64,000 nucleotides of DNA, from positions 868,001 to 932,000 of the forward strand of contig NZ_CP035311.1 in NCBI RefSeq assembly GCF_004114795.1, given 5' to 3'. A program made the translations under genes and the position numbers. Numbering within the stretch: position 1 is the first letter of the stretch; every line of letters begins with the position of its first letter. Below the pieces are notes generated by a model. That model searched no databases and had not been told where the DNA came from. It worked only from the letters and a program-made list of their open reading frames with translations. Shown here piece after piece: positions 8,796 through 19,206 of the stretch. The stretch is from Janthinobacterium sp. 17J80-10 (GTDB taxonomy: Bacteria > Pseudomonadota > Gammaproteobacteria > Burkholderiales > Burkholderiaceae_D).

Positions 8796-11700
8796 ATGAA
8801 CGCACCCGCCCAAATCCAGGCACTTCTTGCCGACGCTGCCACCGGCGCCGCTCCCACGCGCCTGCGCGAAATTCCCTATAACTACACGTCGTTTTCCGAC
8901 CGCGAAATCGTCATGCGCCTGCTGGGCGAAGAGGCGTGGCAATTGCTCGACGAGTTGCGCAGCGAGCGCCAGACCGGCCGTTCGGCGCGCATGCTCTACG
9001 AGGTGCTGGGGGATATCTGGGTGGTGCGGCGCAATCCGTACCTGCAGGACGACATGCTGGACAACCCCAAGCGGCGCCAGTCACTGATCGATGCGCTGAA
9101 CCACCGCCTGGCCGAAGTGGACAAGCGCCGCACCGAAACCGCGGCGGCCGATGATCCTGCCGCGGCACGCCGCAGCGCCCATGTCGGCACCCTGCTGGAA
9201 GCGGCGCGCCGGGCCGTGGCCGATTTTGCCGAGGAATTCCGCGCAACCTACGACCTGCGCAAGCGCGCCAACCGCGTGCTGGGGCGCTACACCGCCCGCG
9301 ACAATATCAAGTTCGATGGCCTGTCGCGCGTCTCGCACGTCACCGACGCCACCGACTGGCGCGTCGAATATCCCTTCGTGGTGCTGACCCCGGACACCGA
9401 GGATGAGATGGCCGGCCTGGTCAAGGCCTGTATCGAACTCGGCCTGACCATCATCCCGCGCGGCGGCGGCACCGGCTACACCGGCGGCGCCGTGCCATTG
9501 ACGCCGCTGTCGGCCGTCATCAATACGGAGAAACTGGAAGCGCTGGGCGCCGTCGAAATGACCCGACTGCCGGGCGTGGACCGCGATTACGCCACCATCT
9601 ACTCCGGTGCCGGCGTGGTCACCAAGCGCGTCTCGGACGCTGCCGAAAAAGCCGGCTTCGTCTTCGCTGTCGATCCCACTTCGGCCGAAGCTTCCTGCAT
9701 CGGCGGCAATGTCGCCATGAATGCCGGCGGCAAGAAGGCCGTGCTGTGGGGCACCGCGCTCGACAACCTGGCGAGCTGGCGCATGGTCGACCCCAACGGC
9801 GACTGGCTCGATGTCACGCGCCTGGACCATAACCTGGGCAAGATCCATGACGCACCGGTGGCCCGCTTCAAGCTGGAGTGGACCCATCCGGCCGAGCGCG
9901 GCCGCAAGAACACGCCGTTCAAGAGCGAGGTCCTCGAAATCGAAGGCCGCCGCTTCCGCAAGGAAGGCCTGGGCAAGGATGTCACCGACAAGTTCCTGGC
10001 CGGCCTGCCCGGCATCCAGAAGGAAGGCACCGATGGTCTGATCACTTCGGCGCGCTGGATCCTGCACAAGATGCCCAAGTTCGCGCGTACCGTTTGCCTG
10101 GAATTTTTCGGCCAGGCGCGCGACGCCATTCCGTCGATCGTCGAGATCAAGGATTACCTGGACGCCGAAACCCGCAAGGGCGGCGCCATCCTGGCCGGCC
10201 TCGAGCACCTGGACGAGCGCTACCTGCGCGCCGTCGGCTATGCCACCAAGTCCAAGCGCGGCGTGCTGCCGAAGATGGCGCTGTTCGGCGACATCGTCGG
10301 CGACGATGAAGATGCCGTGGCGCGCGCCGCCTCGGAAGTCATCCGCATTGCCAATACTCGCGTGGGTGAAGGCTTCGTCGCCGTGTCGCCGGAAGCGCGC
10401 AAGAAGTTCTGGCTGGACCGTGCCCGCACCGCCGCCATCTCGCGCCATACCAATGCCTTCAAGATCAATGAAGACGTGGTGATTCCGCTCAACCGCATGG
10501 GCGAGTACACCGACGGCATCGAGCGCATCAATATCGAGCTGTCGATCCAGAACAAGCTGGCCTTGCTGGGTGCCCTGCGCGAATTCTTTGCCAAGGGCGA
10601 TCTGCCGGTTGGCAAGAGCGAAGATGCCGAAGGCGAGGATATTTCCGATGCCGAACTGCTGGGCGACCGTGCGCAGCAAGCGCTGCATTTGATCGATGCC
10701 ACGCATGCGCGCTGGTCCTACCTGCTGACGCAGCTGGACAAGCCGCTGGACACCGCGCGCAATGACCTGATCGGCCTGGGCCTGGAAAAACTGGCGCTGG
10801 AGTTTGACGAACGCGTGGACCGGCAGCCGCAGGCCACCGTGTTCCATGTCGTGCAGGACCGCACCGTGCGCGTGTCGTGGAAGAAGGAAGTGCGTGCCGC
10901 CCTGCGCCAGATTTTCAATGGCGCCGCCTACCGCCTGATCCTCGAGGAAGCCAGCGCAATCCACAAGAAGGTATTGCGCAGCCGTGTCTTCGTGGCGCTG
11001 CACATGCATGCCGGCGATGGCAACGTGCACACTAATATCCCGGTCAATTCCGACGACTATGAAATGCTGCAGGTCGCGCATCGTGCGGTCGAGCGCATCA
11101 TGGCGCTGGCGCGCTCGCTCGACGGCGTCATCTCCGGCGAGCATGGCATCGGCATCACCAAGCTGGAATTCCTGACGGACGCCGAAATGGCGGATTTCCG
11201 TGCCTACAAGGAGCGCGTCGATCCGCAAGGACGCTTCAACAAGGGCAAGCTCCTGAACCTGCCGGAACTGCATGCCGACCTGCGCAATGCCTATACGCCG
11301 TCGTTCGGCCTGATGGGGCACGAGTCGCTGATCATGCAGCAAAGCGACATCGGCGCGATTGCCAACAGCGTCAAAGACTGCCTGCGCTGCGGCAAGTGCA
11401 AGCCGGTGTGCGCGACGCACGTGCCGCGCGCCAACCTGCTGTACTCGCCGCGCAACAAGATCCTCGCGACGTCGCTGCTGGTCGAAGCCTTCCTGTATGA
11501 AGAGCAGACCCGCCGCGGCGTGTCGATCAAGCACTGGGAAGAGTTCGAGGACGTGGCCGACCATTGCACGGTCTGCCACAAGTGCGTCAATCCCTGCCCG
11601 GTGGATATCGACTTCGGCGACGTGTCGATGAACATGCGCAACCTGCTGCGCAAGATGGGGCAGAAGTCCTTCAATCCCGGTTCCGCCGCGACGATGTTCT

Positions 11701-12791
11701 TCCTGAACGCGACCGACCCGGCGACCATTAATGCCACCCGGCAGACCATGATCGGCTGGGGCTACAAGGCGCAGCGCCTGGGCCATGAGGTCTTGAAGAA
11801 GTTTGCCAAGAAGCAGACCAAGGCGCCGCCGGCCACGCATGGCAAGCCGCCGATCAAGGAACAGGTCATCCACTTCATCAACAAGAAGATGCCGGGCAAC
11901 CTGCCGAAGAAGACCGCGCGCGCCTTGCTGGATATCGAAGACAACGAGATCGTCCCGGTCATCCGCAACCCGCAGGTCACCACGGCCGATACCGAAGCCG
12001 TGTTCTACTTCCCGGGCTGCGGCTCGGAGCGCCTGTTCTCGCAAGTCGGCCTGGCCACGCAAGCCATGCTCTGGCATGTGGGCGTGCAAACCGTGCTGCC
12101 GCCGGGTTACCTGTGCTGCGGCTATCCGCAGCGCGGCGCCGGCCAGTTCGACAAGGCCGAGAAGATGATCACGGATAACCGCGTGCTGTTCCACCGCGTC
12201 GCCAATACCCTGAACTACCTCGACATCAAGACGGTGGTGGTGTCCTGCGGCACCTGCTTCGACCAGCTGCAAAACTATGAATTCGACAAGATCTTCCCGG
12301 GCTGCCGCATTCTCGACATCCATGAATATCTGCTCGAAAAAGGCTTGAAGCTCGAAGGCGTCAACGGCACGCGCTACATGTACCACGACCCCTGCCACTC
12401 GCCCATGAAGCAGCAGGATCCGCTGAAGACGGTGAATGCCCTGATCACCACCGTCGACAATGTCAGGATCGAGAAGAATGACCGCTGCTGCGGCGAGTCG
12501 GGTTCGCTGGCGGTGGCGCGTCCGGATATTTCGACCCAGGTGCGCTTCCGCAAGGAAGAGGAAATGATCAAGGGCGCCGACAAGCTGCGTGCCGACGGCT
12601 TTGCCGGCGACGTCAAGATCCTGACCTCGTGCCCGTCCTGCCTGCAGGGCCTGCACCGCTACGACGACGATTCCGGCACCGATGCCGATTACATCGTGGT
12701 CGAGATGGCCAAGCATATCCTGGGCGAGAACTGGCTGCCCGAGTATGTCGAGCGCGCCAACAACGGCGGCATTGAACGCATCCTGGTGTGA
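8796..12791 (+). CDS. DUF3683 FAD-linked oxidase / Fe-S oxidoreductase fusion
   Basis: A 1331-residue cytosolic fusion. Order: N-terminal DUF3683 region (about 1-150); FAD-binding type-4 domain (about 195-400, with [15 protein letters not shown] and [13 protein letters not shown]); a FAD-oxidase C-terminal region ([23 protein letters not shown]); a two-cluster ferredoxin domain ([16 protein letters not shown] and [12 protein letters not shown]); and two cysteine-rich CCG domains ([10 protein letters not shown]...CCGYPQ and YHDPCHS...CCGESG). This is the architecture of D-lactate/glycolate-type dehydrogenases joined to their Fe-S electron-transfer subunit. The substrate is probably a 2-hydroxy acid, but this is inference. 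The stop overlaps the next start by four bases. Confidence 0.9.
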   Translation: MNAPAQIQALLADAATGAAPTRLREIPYNYTSFSDREIVMRLLGEEAWQLLDELRSERQTGRSARMLYEVLGDIWVVRRNPYLQDDMLDNPKRRQSLIDALNHRLAEVDKRRTETAAADDPAAARRSAHVGTLLEAARRAVADFAEEFRATYDLRKRANRVLGRYTARDNIKFDGLSRVSHVTDATDWRVEYPFVVLTPDTEDEMAGLVKACIELGLTIIPRGGGTGYTGGAVPLTPLSAVINTEKLEALGAVEMTRLPGVDRDYATIYSGAGVVTKRVSDAAEKAGFVFAVDPTSAEASCIGGNVAMNAGGKKAVLWGTALDNLASWRMVDPNGDWLDVTRLDHNLGKIHDAPVARFKLEWTHPAERGRKNTPFKSEVLEIEGRRFRKEGLGKDVTDKFLAGLPGIQKEGTDGLITSARWILHKMPKFARTVCLEFFGQARDAIPSIVEIKDYLDAETRKGGAILAGLEHLDERYLRAVGYATKSKRGVLPKMALFGDIVGDDEDAVARAASEVIRIANTRVGEGFVAVSPEARKKFWLDRARTAAISRHTNAFKINEDVVIPLNRMGEYTDGIERINIELSIQNKLALLGALREFFAKGDLPVGKSEDAEGEDISDAELLGDRAQQALHLIDATHARWSYLLTQLDKPLDTARNDLIGLGLEKLALEFDERVDRQPQATVFHVVQDRTVRVSWKKEVRAALRQIFNGAAYRLILEEASAIHKKVLRSRVFVALHMHAGDGNVHTNIPVNSDDYEMLQVAHRAVERIMALARSLDGVISGEHGIGITKLEFLTDAEMADFRAYKERVDPQGRFNKGKLLNLPELHADLRNAYTPSFGLMGHESLIMQQSDIGAIANSVKDCLRCGKCKPVCATHVPRANLLYSPRNKILATSLLVEAFLYEEQTRRGVSIKHWEEFEDVADHCTVCHKCVNPCPVDIDFGDVSMNMRNLLRKMGQKSFNPGSAATMFFLNATDPATINATRQTMIGWGYKAQRLGHEVLKKFAKKQTKAPPATHGKPPIKEQVIHFINKKMPGNLPKKTARALLDIEDNEIVPVIRNPQVTTADTEAVFYFPGCGSERLFSQVGLATQAMLWHVGVQTVLPPGYLCCGYPQRGAGQFDKAEKMITDNRVLFHRVANTLNYLDIKTVVVSCGTCFDQLQNYEFDKIFPGCRILDIHEYLLEKGLKLEGVNGTRYMYHDPCHSPMKQQDPLKTVNALITTVDNVRIEKNDRCCGESGSLAVARPDISTQVRFRKEEEMIKGADKLRADGFAGDVKILTSCPSCLQGLHRYDDDSGTDADYIVVEMAKHILGENWLPEYVERANNGGIERILV

Positions 12792-13210
12792 GTCAGAACC
12801 CCGCCGCTCCGGTTGCCCCCAACCCGACTGCGCTGACGGTCCACAAACAGTCGCGCCTGCTGGAAGTGGCATTCGATGACGGCAGCAGCTATTCGCTGCC
12901 GTTCGAATTGTTGCGGGTGTATTCGCCATCGGCGGAAGTGCGCGGCCACGGCGCCGGCCAGGAAGTGCTGCAGACGGGCATGCGCGACATCCTGCTGACG
13001 GCCCTGGAGCCGGTCGGCAATTATGCCGTCCAGCCGCATTTTTCCGATGGCCACAATACCGGTATCTATACCTGGTCCTACCTGCACTGGCTGGGTGTCA
13101 ACCAGGCGCAACAGTGGGAAGATTACCTGGGGCGCCTGGATGCTGCGGGACTGGGTCGCGAGGCTGGCCGCGACTTGCCCATGCCCGGGAAAAGCGGCCA
13201 CGCGTGCTGA
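12788..13210 (+). CDS. DUF971 domain protein
   Basis: A 140-residue protein with one DUF971 (gamma-butyrobetaine hydroxylase N-terminal-like) domain: [30 protein letters not shown], then [27 protein letters not shown]. Related domains have a zinc-binding role or occur near Fe-S proteins; no function is proven. The start is a GTG overlapping the stop of the DUF3683 oxidoreductase (GTGA), so the two are translationally coupled. It precedes ubiE with a 104-base gap containing a likely promoter. Confidence 0.88.
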   Translation: MSQNPAAPVAPNPTALTVHKQSRLLEVAFDDGSSYSLPFELLRVYSPSAEVRGHGAGQEVLQTGMRDILLTALEPVGNYAVQPHFSDGHNTGIYTWSYLHWLGVNQAQQWEDYLGRLDAAGLGREAGRDLPMPGKSGHAC

Positions 13211-13263
13211 CCGACCTATTTTTGGCAATGTAAATTGGCAATAAAGCCTTGCGTTTCAGCATG

Positions 13264-13290
13264 TTGTGACCGGTATTTCCAATTTATAAT
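13264..13290 (+). promoter_or_regulatory. Candidate sigma-70 promoter of ubiE
   Basis: TTGTGA at 13264-13269 and a perfect TATAAT at 13285-13290 with a 15-base spacer, 25 bases before the ubiE ATG. The spacer is shorter than the usual 17, so this is a moderate prediction. Confidence 0.45.
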
Positions 13291-13314
13291 GCAAGTTCAC
13301 CAATCATTTGCGCC

Positions 13315-14049
13315 ATGACCAATAGCACCCATTTCGGTTACCAGACCGTCGCCGAGGAAGACAAAGTCAAAAAAGTCGCGGAAGTGTTCCATTCCGTGGC
13401 CGCCAAGTACGATGTCATGAATGACCTGATGTCGGGTGGACTGCATCGCCTCTGGAAGACGTTTACCATCGCCCAGGCGGGCGTGCGTCCCGGCTTCAAG
13501 GTGCTCGATATCGCCGGCGGCACGGGCGACCTGGCCAAGGCGTTCGCCAAGCAGGCCGGTGCATCCGGCGAAGTCTGGCTGACCGACATCAATGAATCGA
13601 TGCTGGGCGTGGGGCGCGACCGCTTGCTCAACAAGGGCATGGCGATCCCGACGGCCTTGTGCGATGCCGAAAAGCTGCCTTTCCCGGACAATTACTTCGA
13701 CCGCGTCAGCGTGGCATTCGGCTTGCGCAACATGACGCACAAGGATGCGGCGCTGGCGGAAATGCGCCGCGTGCTCAAGCCCGGCGGCAAGCTGCTGGTG
13801 CTGGAGTTTTCCAAGGTGTGGGAGCCGCTGCAAAAGCCCTATGACGTGTATTCGTTTTCAGTCTTGCCCTGGCTGGGCAAGCAGATCGCCAACGATGCCG
13901 ACAGCTATCGCTATCTGGCCGAGTCGATCCGCATGCATCCGGACCAGGAAACCCTGAAAACCATGATGCAGGATGCCGGCCTGGACAAGGTCACCTATTT
14001 CAATCTGACCGCCGGGGTGGCGGCCTTGCATACCGGGGTCAAGCTATAG
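13315..14049 (+). CDS. ubiE: Ubiquinone/menaquinone C-methyltransferase UbiE
   Basis: SAM-dependent C-methyltransferase of ubiquinone (and menaquinone) synthesis, 244 residues. The UbiE/COQ5 signature [17 protein letters not shown] is near residue 31. SAM motif I is [12 protein letters not shown], and a late motif is [17 protein letters not shown]. The C-terminal [20 protein letters not shown] is typical. It begins the ubiE / Tim44-like / ubiJ / ubiB run. Confidence 0.97.
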   Translation: MTNSTHFGYQTVAEEDKVKKVAEVFHSVAAKYDVMNDLMSGGLHRLWKTFTIAQAGVRPGFKVLDIAGGTGDLAKAFAKQAGASGEVWLTDINESMLGVGRDRLLNKGMAIPTALCDAEKLPFPDNYFDRVSVAFGLRNMTHKDAALAEMRRVLKPGGKLLVLEFSKVWEPLQKPYDVYSFSVLPWLGKQIANDADSYRYLAESIRMHPDQETLKTMMQDAGLDKVTYFNLTAGVAALHTGVKL

Positions 14050-14077
14050 CGTGCCGGTGCGCCTGCGGGAGAAACGC

Positions 14078-14830
14078 ATGACGAAGTGCCTGAATGCCTT
14101 GCTGCTTGCCGCTGCCTTCCCGGTCGCGGTCTCCCTGCACGCCCAGACTGCCGATTCCGCGCCCGGTGCAGAGGGTGCCCTGGCGCAGCCTCCCGCAAGC
14201 CTGGTGCAGAGCCTCATGGAGCATTCCCTTGTGATCGGCGGGGTGCTGCTGGCGCTGGTCGCCTTGATGGGGCTGGCGATCGTGCTTTGGCGACGCAGCA
14301 CCGGCAAGGGCGAGGCCAGTGGTTTCGAAAACACCTACGACGGCGGTTTCGACACGATCCAGCCGGTCCGGCCGCCGCGCAAGGATCCCAACCTGCGGCC
14401 GCTTTCGCTCAATACCGTGACCGGCGCGCGCACCGATACCGTGGTGGCGCCCTGGAGCATTCCCGCGGATTTCGACGTGCCGCGTTTCTTGCGCAAGTCC
14501 AAGTCGGCGTTCGTGCGCCTGCAGACGGCCTGGGACCAGGCCGACCTGAACGATATCCGGCGTTTCACCAGCAAGGAATTGTTTGGCGAATTCTTTCGCC
14601 AGATTAACGAGCGCGACGGTGCGCCAAACCTCACGGAAGTCGTGACACTCGGTGCGGAATTGCACAGCGTGGAAACGGTGGATGGCTATTACATCGCCAG
14701 AGTAAAATTTTCCGGCATGATCAAGGAAGATGCCGCCGCGCCCGTCGCGCCGTTTTCCGAAATCTGGATATTGTCCAAGCCGCTGGACGGCCACCGCAGC
14801 TGGATCGTGGCCGGCATCGAGCAACACTAG
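14078..14830 (+). CDS. Tim44-like domain protein in the ubi cluster
   Basis: A 250-residue protein with a cleavable signal (MTKCLNALLLAAAFPVAVSLHA), a second hydrophobic helix (VIGGVLLALVALMGLAIVLW) and a C-terminal Tim44-like/MBA1 fold domain (SAFVRLQTAWDQADLNDIRRF to GHRSWIVAGIEQ). The ATG at 14078 with a GGGAG ribosome-binding site is preferred over the in-frame GTG at 14051. The domain is probably membrane-tethered. Its place between ubiE and ubiJ suggests a role in membrane-associated ubiquinone assembly or in membrane protein handling, but this is inference. Confidence 0.82.
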   Translation: MTKCLNALLLAAAFPVAVSLHAQTADSAPGAEGALAQPPASLVQSLMEHSLVIGGVLLALVALMGLAIVLWRRSTGKGEASGFENTYDGGFDTIQPVRPPRKDPNLRPLSLNTVTGARTDTVVAPWSIPADFDVPRFLRKSKSAFVRLQTAWDQADLNDIRRFTSKELFGEFFRQINERDGAPNLTEVVTLGAELHSVETVDGYYIARVKFSGMIKEDAAAPVAPFSEIWILSKPLDGHRSWIVAGIEQH

Positions 14831-14888
14831 CCGCGCCCGGCGCTGCGAATGCTTGCCCGGTTCGACTGCGCAAACTGTTACACTGCAA

Positions 14889-14921
14889 GCCGTCCGCCGA
14901 TCGTCGGGGACGGCTTTGGTT
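14889..14921 (+). terminator. Possible attenuator/terminator hairpin before ubiJ
   Basis: Inverted repeat GCCGTCC...GGGACGGC followed by TTTGGTTTT, between the Tim44-like gene and ubiJ. The T-run is interrupted, so it may be a weak or partial terminator. Confidence 0.45.
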
Positions 14922-14925
14922 TTGA

Positions 14926-15504
14926 ATGATGACTTCCTTATTTTCGCTGACACCGGCTCCGGTGAACCATTTGCTGGCGCAGGATGCGTGGGCGCGCGAG
15001 CGCCTGGCAGCGCACGCCGGCAAGATCGCCCGGCTCGACGCCGGACTGCTGGCGCTTGACTGGCAAGTCACCGCCGATGGCATGTTCAAGGCCGCTGAAT
15101 CCGGCGCGACGCCGCACGTGGTACTCCGGGTAAAACTGGCGGATGTGCCGCTGATCCTGCAAAACCGCGAGCGCGCCGTATCGTATGTGCGCATCGAAGG
15201 CGATGCTGATTTTGCCAATGCGATTTCGCAGCTGAGCGAGTCGCTCAAATGGGAAGCCGAGGAAGACCTCGGACGCGTGGTGGGGGATGTCGCTGCCCAC
15301 CGCATCGTTTCGACGGCAAAGTCGGCACTGTCCGGCGCGCGCGCGCGCGGTCAGGCGCTGCAGGAAAATATCGCCGAATATTTTTTGGAAGAAAATCCGA
15401 TGCTCTTGCGGCCGCACGCGGTGGCCGATTTCGGCCGCGAGGTCGGCAAGCTGCGCGACGATATCGAACGCCTGGAAAAGCGCGTACGCAAACTGGACCG
15501 ATAA
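14926..15504 (+). CDS. ubiJ: SCP2-domain ubiquinone biosynthesis accessory factor UbiJ
   Basis: A 192-residue protein with an N-terminal SCP2 sterol-carrier-like domain (about 15-115, including TPHVVLRVKLADVPLI and GDADFANAISQLSESL) and a C-terminal coiled coil (GREVGKLRDDIERLEKRV). UbiJ binds ubiquinone intermediates in the soluble Ubi complex together with UbiK. Its position directly upstream of ubiB (12-base gap) supports the assignment. Two adjacent ATGs (14926 and 14929) are possible starts. Confidence 0.9.
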   Translation: MMTSLFSLTPAPVNHLLAQDAWARERLAAHAGKIARLDAGLLALDWQVTADGMFKAAESGATPHVVLRVKLADVPLILQNRERAVSYVRIEGDADFANAISQLSESLKWEAEEDLGRVVGDVAAHRIVSTAKSALSGARARGQALQENIAEYFLEENPMLLRPHAVADFGREVGKLRDDIERLEKRVRKLDR

Positions 15505-15516
15505 GATGGGTTTTGC

Positions 15517-17088
15517 ATGTTGATGAAATTGTTGCGGGTCTTGAAAATCGGCCGCGTCGCCTTGCGCTACGGCCTGGACCATATTGCCATGTCGGGCTTG
15601 CGCGTGCGCCGCACGGCAGCCTTGTTTTCCCTGCTGTTTTTCTGGCGCGACATTTCCGCGCCGCGCGGCGTGCGCCTGCGCAAGGCCCTGGAAGAACTCG
15701 GGCCGATCTTCGTCAAGTTTGGCCAGGTCCTGTCGACCCGGCGTGACTTGCTGCCGCTGGATATCGCCGAAGAACTGGCGCTGTTGCAGGACCGCGTCCC
15801 GCCCTTCGATCCGGACCTGGCGATTGCGGAAATCACGCGCTCGCTGGGCGCCCATCCCGCCCAGTTGTTCGCCTCCTTCGACCGCGTGCCGGTGGCCTCG
15901 GCCTCGATTGCGCAGGTGCACTTCGCTACCCTGAAGGATGGCCGCCAGGTGGCCGTCAAGGTGCTGCGTCCGAACATGCACAAGTCGATCACGGAAGATA
16001 TCGGCCTGATGTATATCGCCGCAGGGCTGGTCGAGCGCCTCTGGGCCGATGGCAAGCGCCTGAAGCCGCGCGAAGTGGTGGCCGAGTTCGACAAGTATCT
16101 GCATGACGAACTCGACCTGATGCGCGAAGCGGCCAATGGCAGCCAGCTGCGCCGCAACTTTGCCGATTCCAGGCTCTTGCTGGTGCCGGAAATGCACTGG
16201 GATTACTGTTCCAGCAATGTGATCGTCATGGAGCGCATGACGGGTATCCCGATCTCCCAGTCAGAGCGCCTGGCCGCTGCCGGCGTCGACTTGAAAAAAC
16301 TGTCGCGCGACGGCGTCGAAATCTTTTTCACCCAGGTCTTTCGCGATGGCTTTTTCCATGCGGATATGCACCCCGGCAATATCCTGGTGTCGACGGATCC
16401 GGCGACCTTGGGACGCTATATCGCCCTGGATTTCGGCATCGTCGGCACCCTGAACGATTTCGACAAGGATTACCTGTCGCAAAATTTCCTGGCGTTTTTC
16501 CAGCGCGACTACAAGCGTGTGGCGCAAGCGCATATCGAATCGGGCTGGGTGCCCCCGGAAACCCGCGTTGATGAACTGGAATCGGCGGTGCGCGCCTGCT
16601 GTGAGCCGATCTTTGACCGTCCCCTGAAAGAAATTTCGTTTGGACAAGTGTTGCTGCGCCTGTTCCAGACGTCGCGCCGCTTCAATGTCGAAATCCAGCC
16701 GCAACTGGTGCTGCTGCAAAAAACCCTCCTCAATATCGAAGGCCTGGGCCGGCAGCTCGATCCCGACCTGGATTTGTGGAAGACCGCCAAGCCTTACCTT
16801 GAGCGCTGGATGCAGGAGCAGATCGGCTGGCGCGGCCTGGTCGAGCGGCTCAAGATCGAAGCGCCCCATTACAGCAAGCTGTTGCCGCAATTGCCACGCC
16901 TGGCGCATGCGGCGCTATCGCAGTCGGCGCAGGGCGGCGGGCGCGATCGTGAATTGCTGATGGCCTTGTTGCAGGAGCAGCGCCGCACCAACTTGCTGCT
17001 GGGCGTGGCCGTGTATTTCGGCACCGGCCTGATCGTGGGTGTGGCCGTCATGCAGATTTACTGGCACTGGGGCAACCTGCTGAATTAG
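15517..17088 (+). CDS. ubiB: Ubiquinone biosynthesis atypical kinase/ATPase UbiB
   Basis: Membrane-bound ADCK/UbiB protein, 523 residues. The diagnostic KxGQ segment is visible ([19 protein letters not shown]), then the Ala-rich loop [14 protein letters not shown], the lysine in VAVKVLRP, and the catalytic [15 protein letters not shown] and LDFGIVGT. Two hydrophobic segments at the C-terminus ([16 protein letters not shown] and following) anchor it. It supports ubiquinone synthesis, probably by helping extract lipid intermediates. It ends the ubi run. Confidence 0.96.
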   Translation: MLMKLLRVLKIGRVALRYGLDHIAMSGLRVRRTAALFSLLFFWRDISAPRGVRLRKALEELGPIFVKFGQVLSTRRDLLPLDIAEELALLQDRVPPFDPDLAIAEITRSLGAHPAQLFASFDRVPVASASIAQVHFATLKDGRQVAVKVLRPNMHKSITEDIGLMYIAAGLVERLWADGKRLKPREVVAEFDKYLHDELDLMREAANGSQLRRNFADSRLLLVPEMHWDYCSSNVIVMERMTGIPISQSERLAAAGVDLKKLSRDGVEIFFTQVFRDGFFHADMHPGNILVSTDPATLGRYIALDFGIVGTLNDFDKDYLSQNFLAFFQRDYKRVAQAHIESGWVPPETRVDELESAVRACCEPIFDRPLKEISFGQVLLRLFQTSRRFNVEIQPQLVLLQKTLLNIEGLGRQLDPDLDLWKTAKPYLERWMQEQIGWRGLVERLKIEAPHYSKLLPQLPRLAHAALSQSAQGGGRDRELLMALLQEQRRTNLLLGVAVYFGTGLIVGVAVMQIYWHWGNLLN

Positions 17089-17262
17089 CAAGAACGCAGT
17101 CGTCCTCGATGTTGTATTCGGCCACTAATTCCTTGCCAATATGCAACACTACTCCGGGGCGCACCCAGGGCGTTGCTTCGGGCACTTTCTTTGTTCATGA
17201 AAGTGTAATTAAGCAATCAAACTTTATTATAATCAGCGGAATTTTCACTCAGGGCGCCTGAC
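17089..17262. other. Intergenic region between ubiB and the symporter gene
   Basis: Contains a TATAAT at 17228-17233 suited to the downstream symporter gene, although no good -35 box is seen. On the minus strand 17085-17198 is a 37-codon open frame, and a second minus-strand frame there also stays open. It is more like a dispersed intergenic repeat or a gene remnant than a confident gene. Confidence 0.35.
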
Positions 17263-18726
17263 ATGAACTACACGCTGATTTCTTTCGTGGTGCTGTATTT
17301 GCTGGGTACGCTCGCCATCGGCGTATGGGCAGGCACGCGCATCAAGAATACCAGTGACTTCGCGGTCGCCGGCCGCAGCTTGCCGCTGATTATGGTGATC
17401 ACCACCACGTTTGCGACCTGGTTCGGCGCCGAGACGGTCATGGGCATTCCGGCCAAGTTCGTCCAGGGCGGCCTGGGTTCGATCGTGGAAGACCCGTTTG
17501 GCGCCGGCATTTGCCTGATCCTGGTCGGGGCATTTTTCGCCGCCAGGCTCTACAAGCTGAACCTGCTGACCATCGGCGACTTTTATCGCCAGCGTTACGG
17601 CAAGGGCATTGAAGTGTTTTGTTCCGTCGCCGTCATCCTCAGTTATCTTGGCTGGGTTGCAGCCCAGATCACGGCGCTGGGACTGGTGTTTTCCGTCCTG
17701 ACCAATGGCGCCATGTCTCAAACTGCGGGGATGATCGTCGGCACGCTGGCAGTACTGATCTATGTCGTGATCGGCGGATTTCTTGCCGTCGCCTGGACCG
17801 ACTTTATCCAGATGATCGTCCTGGTGGTCGGCATGGCCATCATCGCGGTTTTTGCCGCCGACCTGGCTGGCGGCCCGGGCGTGGTGCTGGATTACGCCAC
17901 CAGCGCCAATCTGTGGGACTTCCTGCCGCCTGCCGGCTTTACCGAAATCGCGTTTTTCATCGGCGCAGCCGTGACGATGATGTTGGGCAGCATTCCGCAA
18001 CAGGACGTGTTCCAGCGCGTGATGTCGGCCAAGAATGCACCCACGGCACGCACCGGCGCCATCGTCGGCGGTGCAAGCTATATTGTCTTTGCCTTCGTGC
18101 CGATGTTCATCGTGGCCGCGGCGGTTGTGGTCATGGGTTCGGATGCGCTTGACCTGGCAAAGAACGATTACCAGAAGCTGTTGCCTACTTTTATCATGAC
18201 CAAGATGCCGCTGGTCATGCAGATCCTGTTTTTCGGCGCGCTGCTTTCCGCCATCAAGAGTTGCTCGTCGGCCACGCTGCTCGCGCCGTCGACCAGCTTC
18301 GTTGAAAACATCCTCAAGAACCTGCGTCCCGGCATGACCGACAAGGAACAGCTGTTTGCCATGCGCGGTACCCTGATTGTGTTCGCCGGGCTGGTGCTGG
18401 CTTACGCCATCGCCATGCAGGGGACCTCGATTTACGACCTGGTGTCCGGCGCCTACCAGGTGCCGCTGGTCGGCGCTTTCGTGCCCCTGGTGACGGGACT
18501 GTACTGGAAGCGGGCAACGACGCAAGGTGCCATAGCCTCGGTCGCTTGCGGCATGGGCATCTGGGTCCTGTTCCTGCCCCAGGTATCCACCCTGGGCGCG
18601 CACTTCCCCGGCCAGCTGGCCGGCCTGATCGCCGCATTTGCCGGGATGCTGGCCGGTTCGCTGGCGCCGCAGGCGCTCAAGAATCGCCACGAAGCTTCGC
18701 AAGCCCCGGTCAGCCTGGGGGCGTGA
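17263..18726 (+). CDS. Sodium:solute symporter family transporter
   Basis: Inner-membrane transporter of the SSS family, 487 residues with about 13 hydrophobic helices. Typical features: the opening SDFAVAGRSLPLIMVITTTFATWFG, the substrate-domain TIGDFYRQRYGKG, and the sodium-site helix GALLSAIKSCSSATLLAPS. The GxQD-like segment LGSIPQQDVFQRVMSAKN is in the middle. Substrate cannot be deduced; relatives carry proline, pantothenate, acetate or sugars. It is monocistronic by context, with its own likely promoter. Confidence 0.88.
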   Translation: MNYTLISFVVLYLLGTLAIGVWAGTRIKNTSDFAVAGRSLPLIMVITTTFATWFGAETVMGIPAKFVQGGLGSIVEDPFGAGICLILVGAFFAARLYKLNLLTIGDFYRQRYGKGIEVFCSVAVILSYLGWVAAQITALGLVFSVLTNGAMSQTAGMIVGTLAVLIYVVIGGFLAVAWTDFIQMIVLVVGMAIIAVFAADLAGGPGVVLDYATSANLWDFLPPAGFTEIAFFIGAAVTMMLGSIPQQDVFQRVMSAKNAPTARTGAIVGGASYIVFAFVPMFIVAAAVVVMGSDALDLAKNDYQKLLPTFIMTKMPLVMQILFFGALLSAIKSCSSATLLAPSTSFVENILKNLRPGMTDKEQLFAMRGTLIVFAGLVLAYAIAMQGTSIYDLVSGAYQVPLVGAFVPLVTGLYWKRATTQGAIASVACGMGIWVLFLPQVSTLGAHFPGQLAGLIAAFAGMLAGSLAPQALKNRHEASQAPVSLGA

Positions 18727-18804
18727 GAGCGCGTTGCCTGCAGGAGCCGGCATGGCCGCCGCCGGGCGGTCCCCGAAAGCCTTAAAAGTCAGGGCAAAAA
18801 CCTT

Positions 18805-18810
18805 TATAAT
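18805..18810 (+). promoter_or_regulatory. Likely -10 box of the fmdB-like gene
   Basis: A perfect TATAAT at 18805-18810, 35 bases before the ATG of the zinc-ribbon gene. A -35 box with 17-base spacing would be CTTAAA, which is weak. Confidence 0.4.
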
Positions 18811-18844
18811 TCAGGGTTTTGTATGCTTTTAGCGGGGATTTTCC

Positions 18845-19144
18845 ATGCCGATTTACGCTTACCGCTGCCAGTCCTGCGGTTTTGCCAAGGATGTGTTGCA
18901 AAAAATGTCAGATGCGCCCTTGACTGATTGTCCGGAGTGCAAGCAGCCCAGTTTCAAGAAACAATTGACCGCCGCCGGTTTCCAACTGAAAGGGACCGGC
19001 TGGTATGTGACCGATTTCCGCGGCGGCGCCGGCGCGACTTCGGCACCGGCGACGGCGGCGGCACCAGCAACCCCGAGCGAGCCTGCCGCGGCTGCCACGC
19101 CTTCCACTGGCACGACCGACACCAAGCCTGCGTCGACTTCCTGA
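18845..19144 (+). CDS. FmdB-family zinc ribbon protein
   Basis: A 99-residue protein beginning MPIYAYRCQSCGF with a two-CxxC zinc ribbon (CQSCGF at 9-14 and CPECKQ near 31-36). The C-terminal half is low-complexity, Ala/Pro/Thr-rich (PATAAAPATPSEPAAAAT). FmdB-type proteins were linked to regulation of formamidase and amidase, but most have no proven role. In many betaproteobacteria this gene precedes DUF502 and aspS, as it does here. Confidence 0.9.
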   Translation: MPIYAYRCQSCGFAKDVLQKMSDAPLTDCPECKQPSFKKQLTAAGFQLKGTGWYVTDFRGGAGATSAPATAAAPATPSEPAAAATPSTGTTDTKPASTS

Positions 19145-19206
19145 TTGCCCGAGCCATTCCAATGACGCGCGGGCGGCATTGTCCGTCCGCACCGAAAGCC
19201 TGAAAC

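Noticed and set aside
9081-12929. A 1282-codon minus-strand open frame across the DUF3683 gene
   Set aside because: It is antisense to a clear protein with Fe-S and FAD motifs. Long antisense frames are expected under strong GC3 bias, and the product has no domain pattern.
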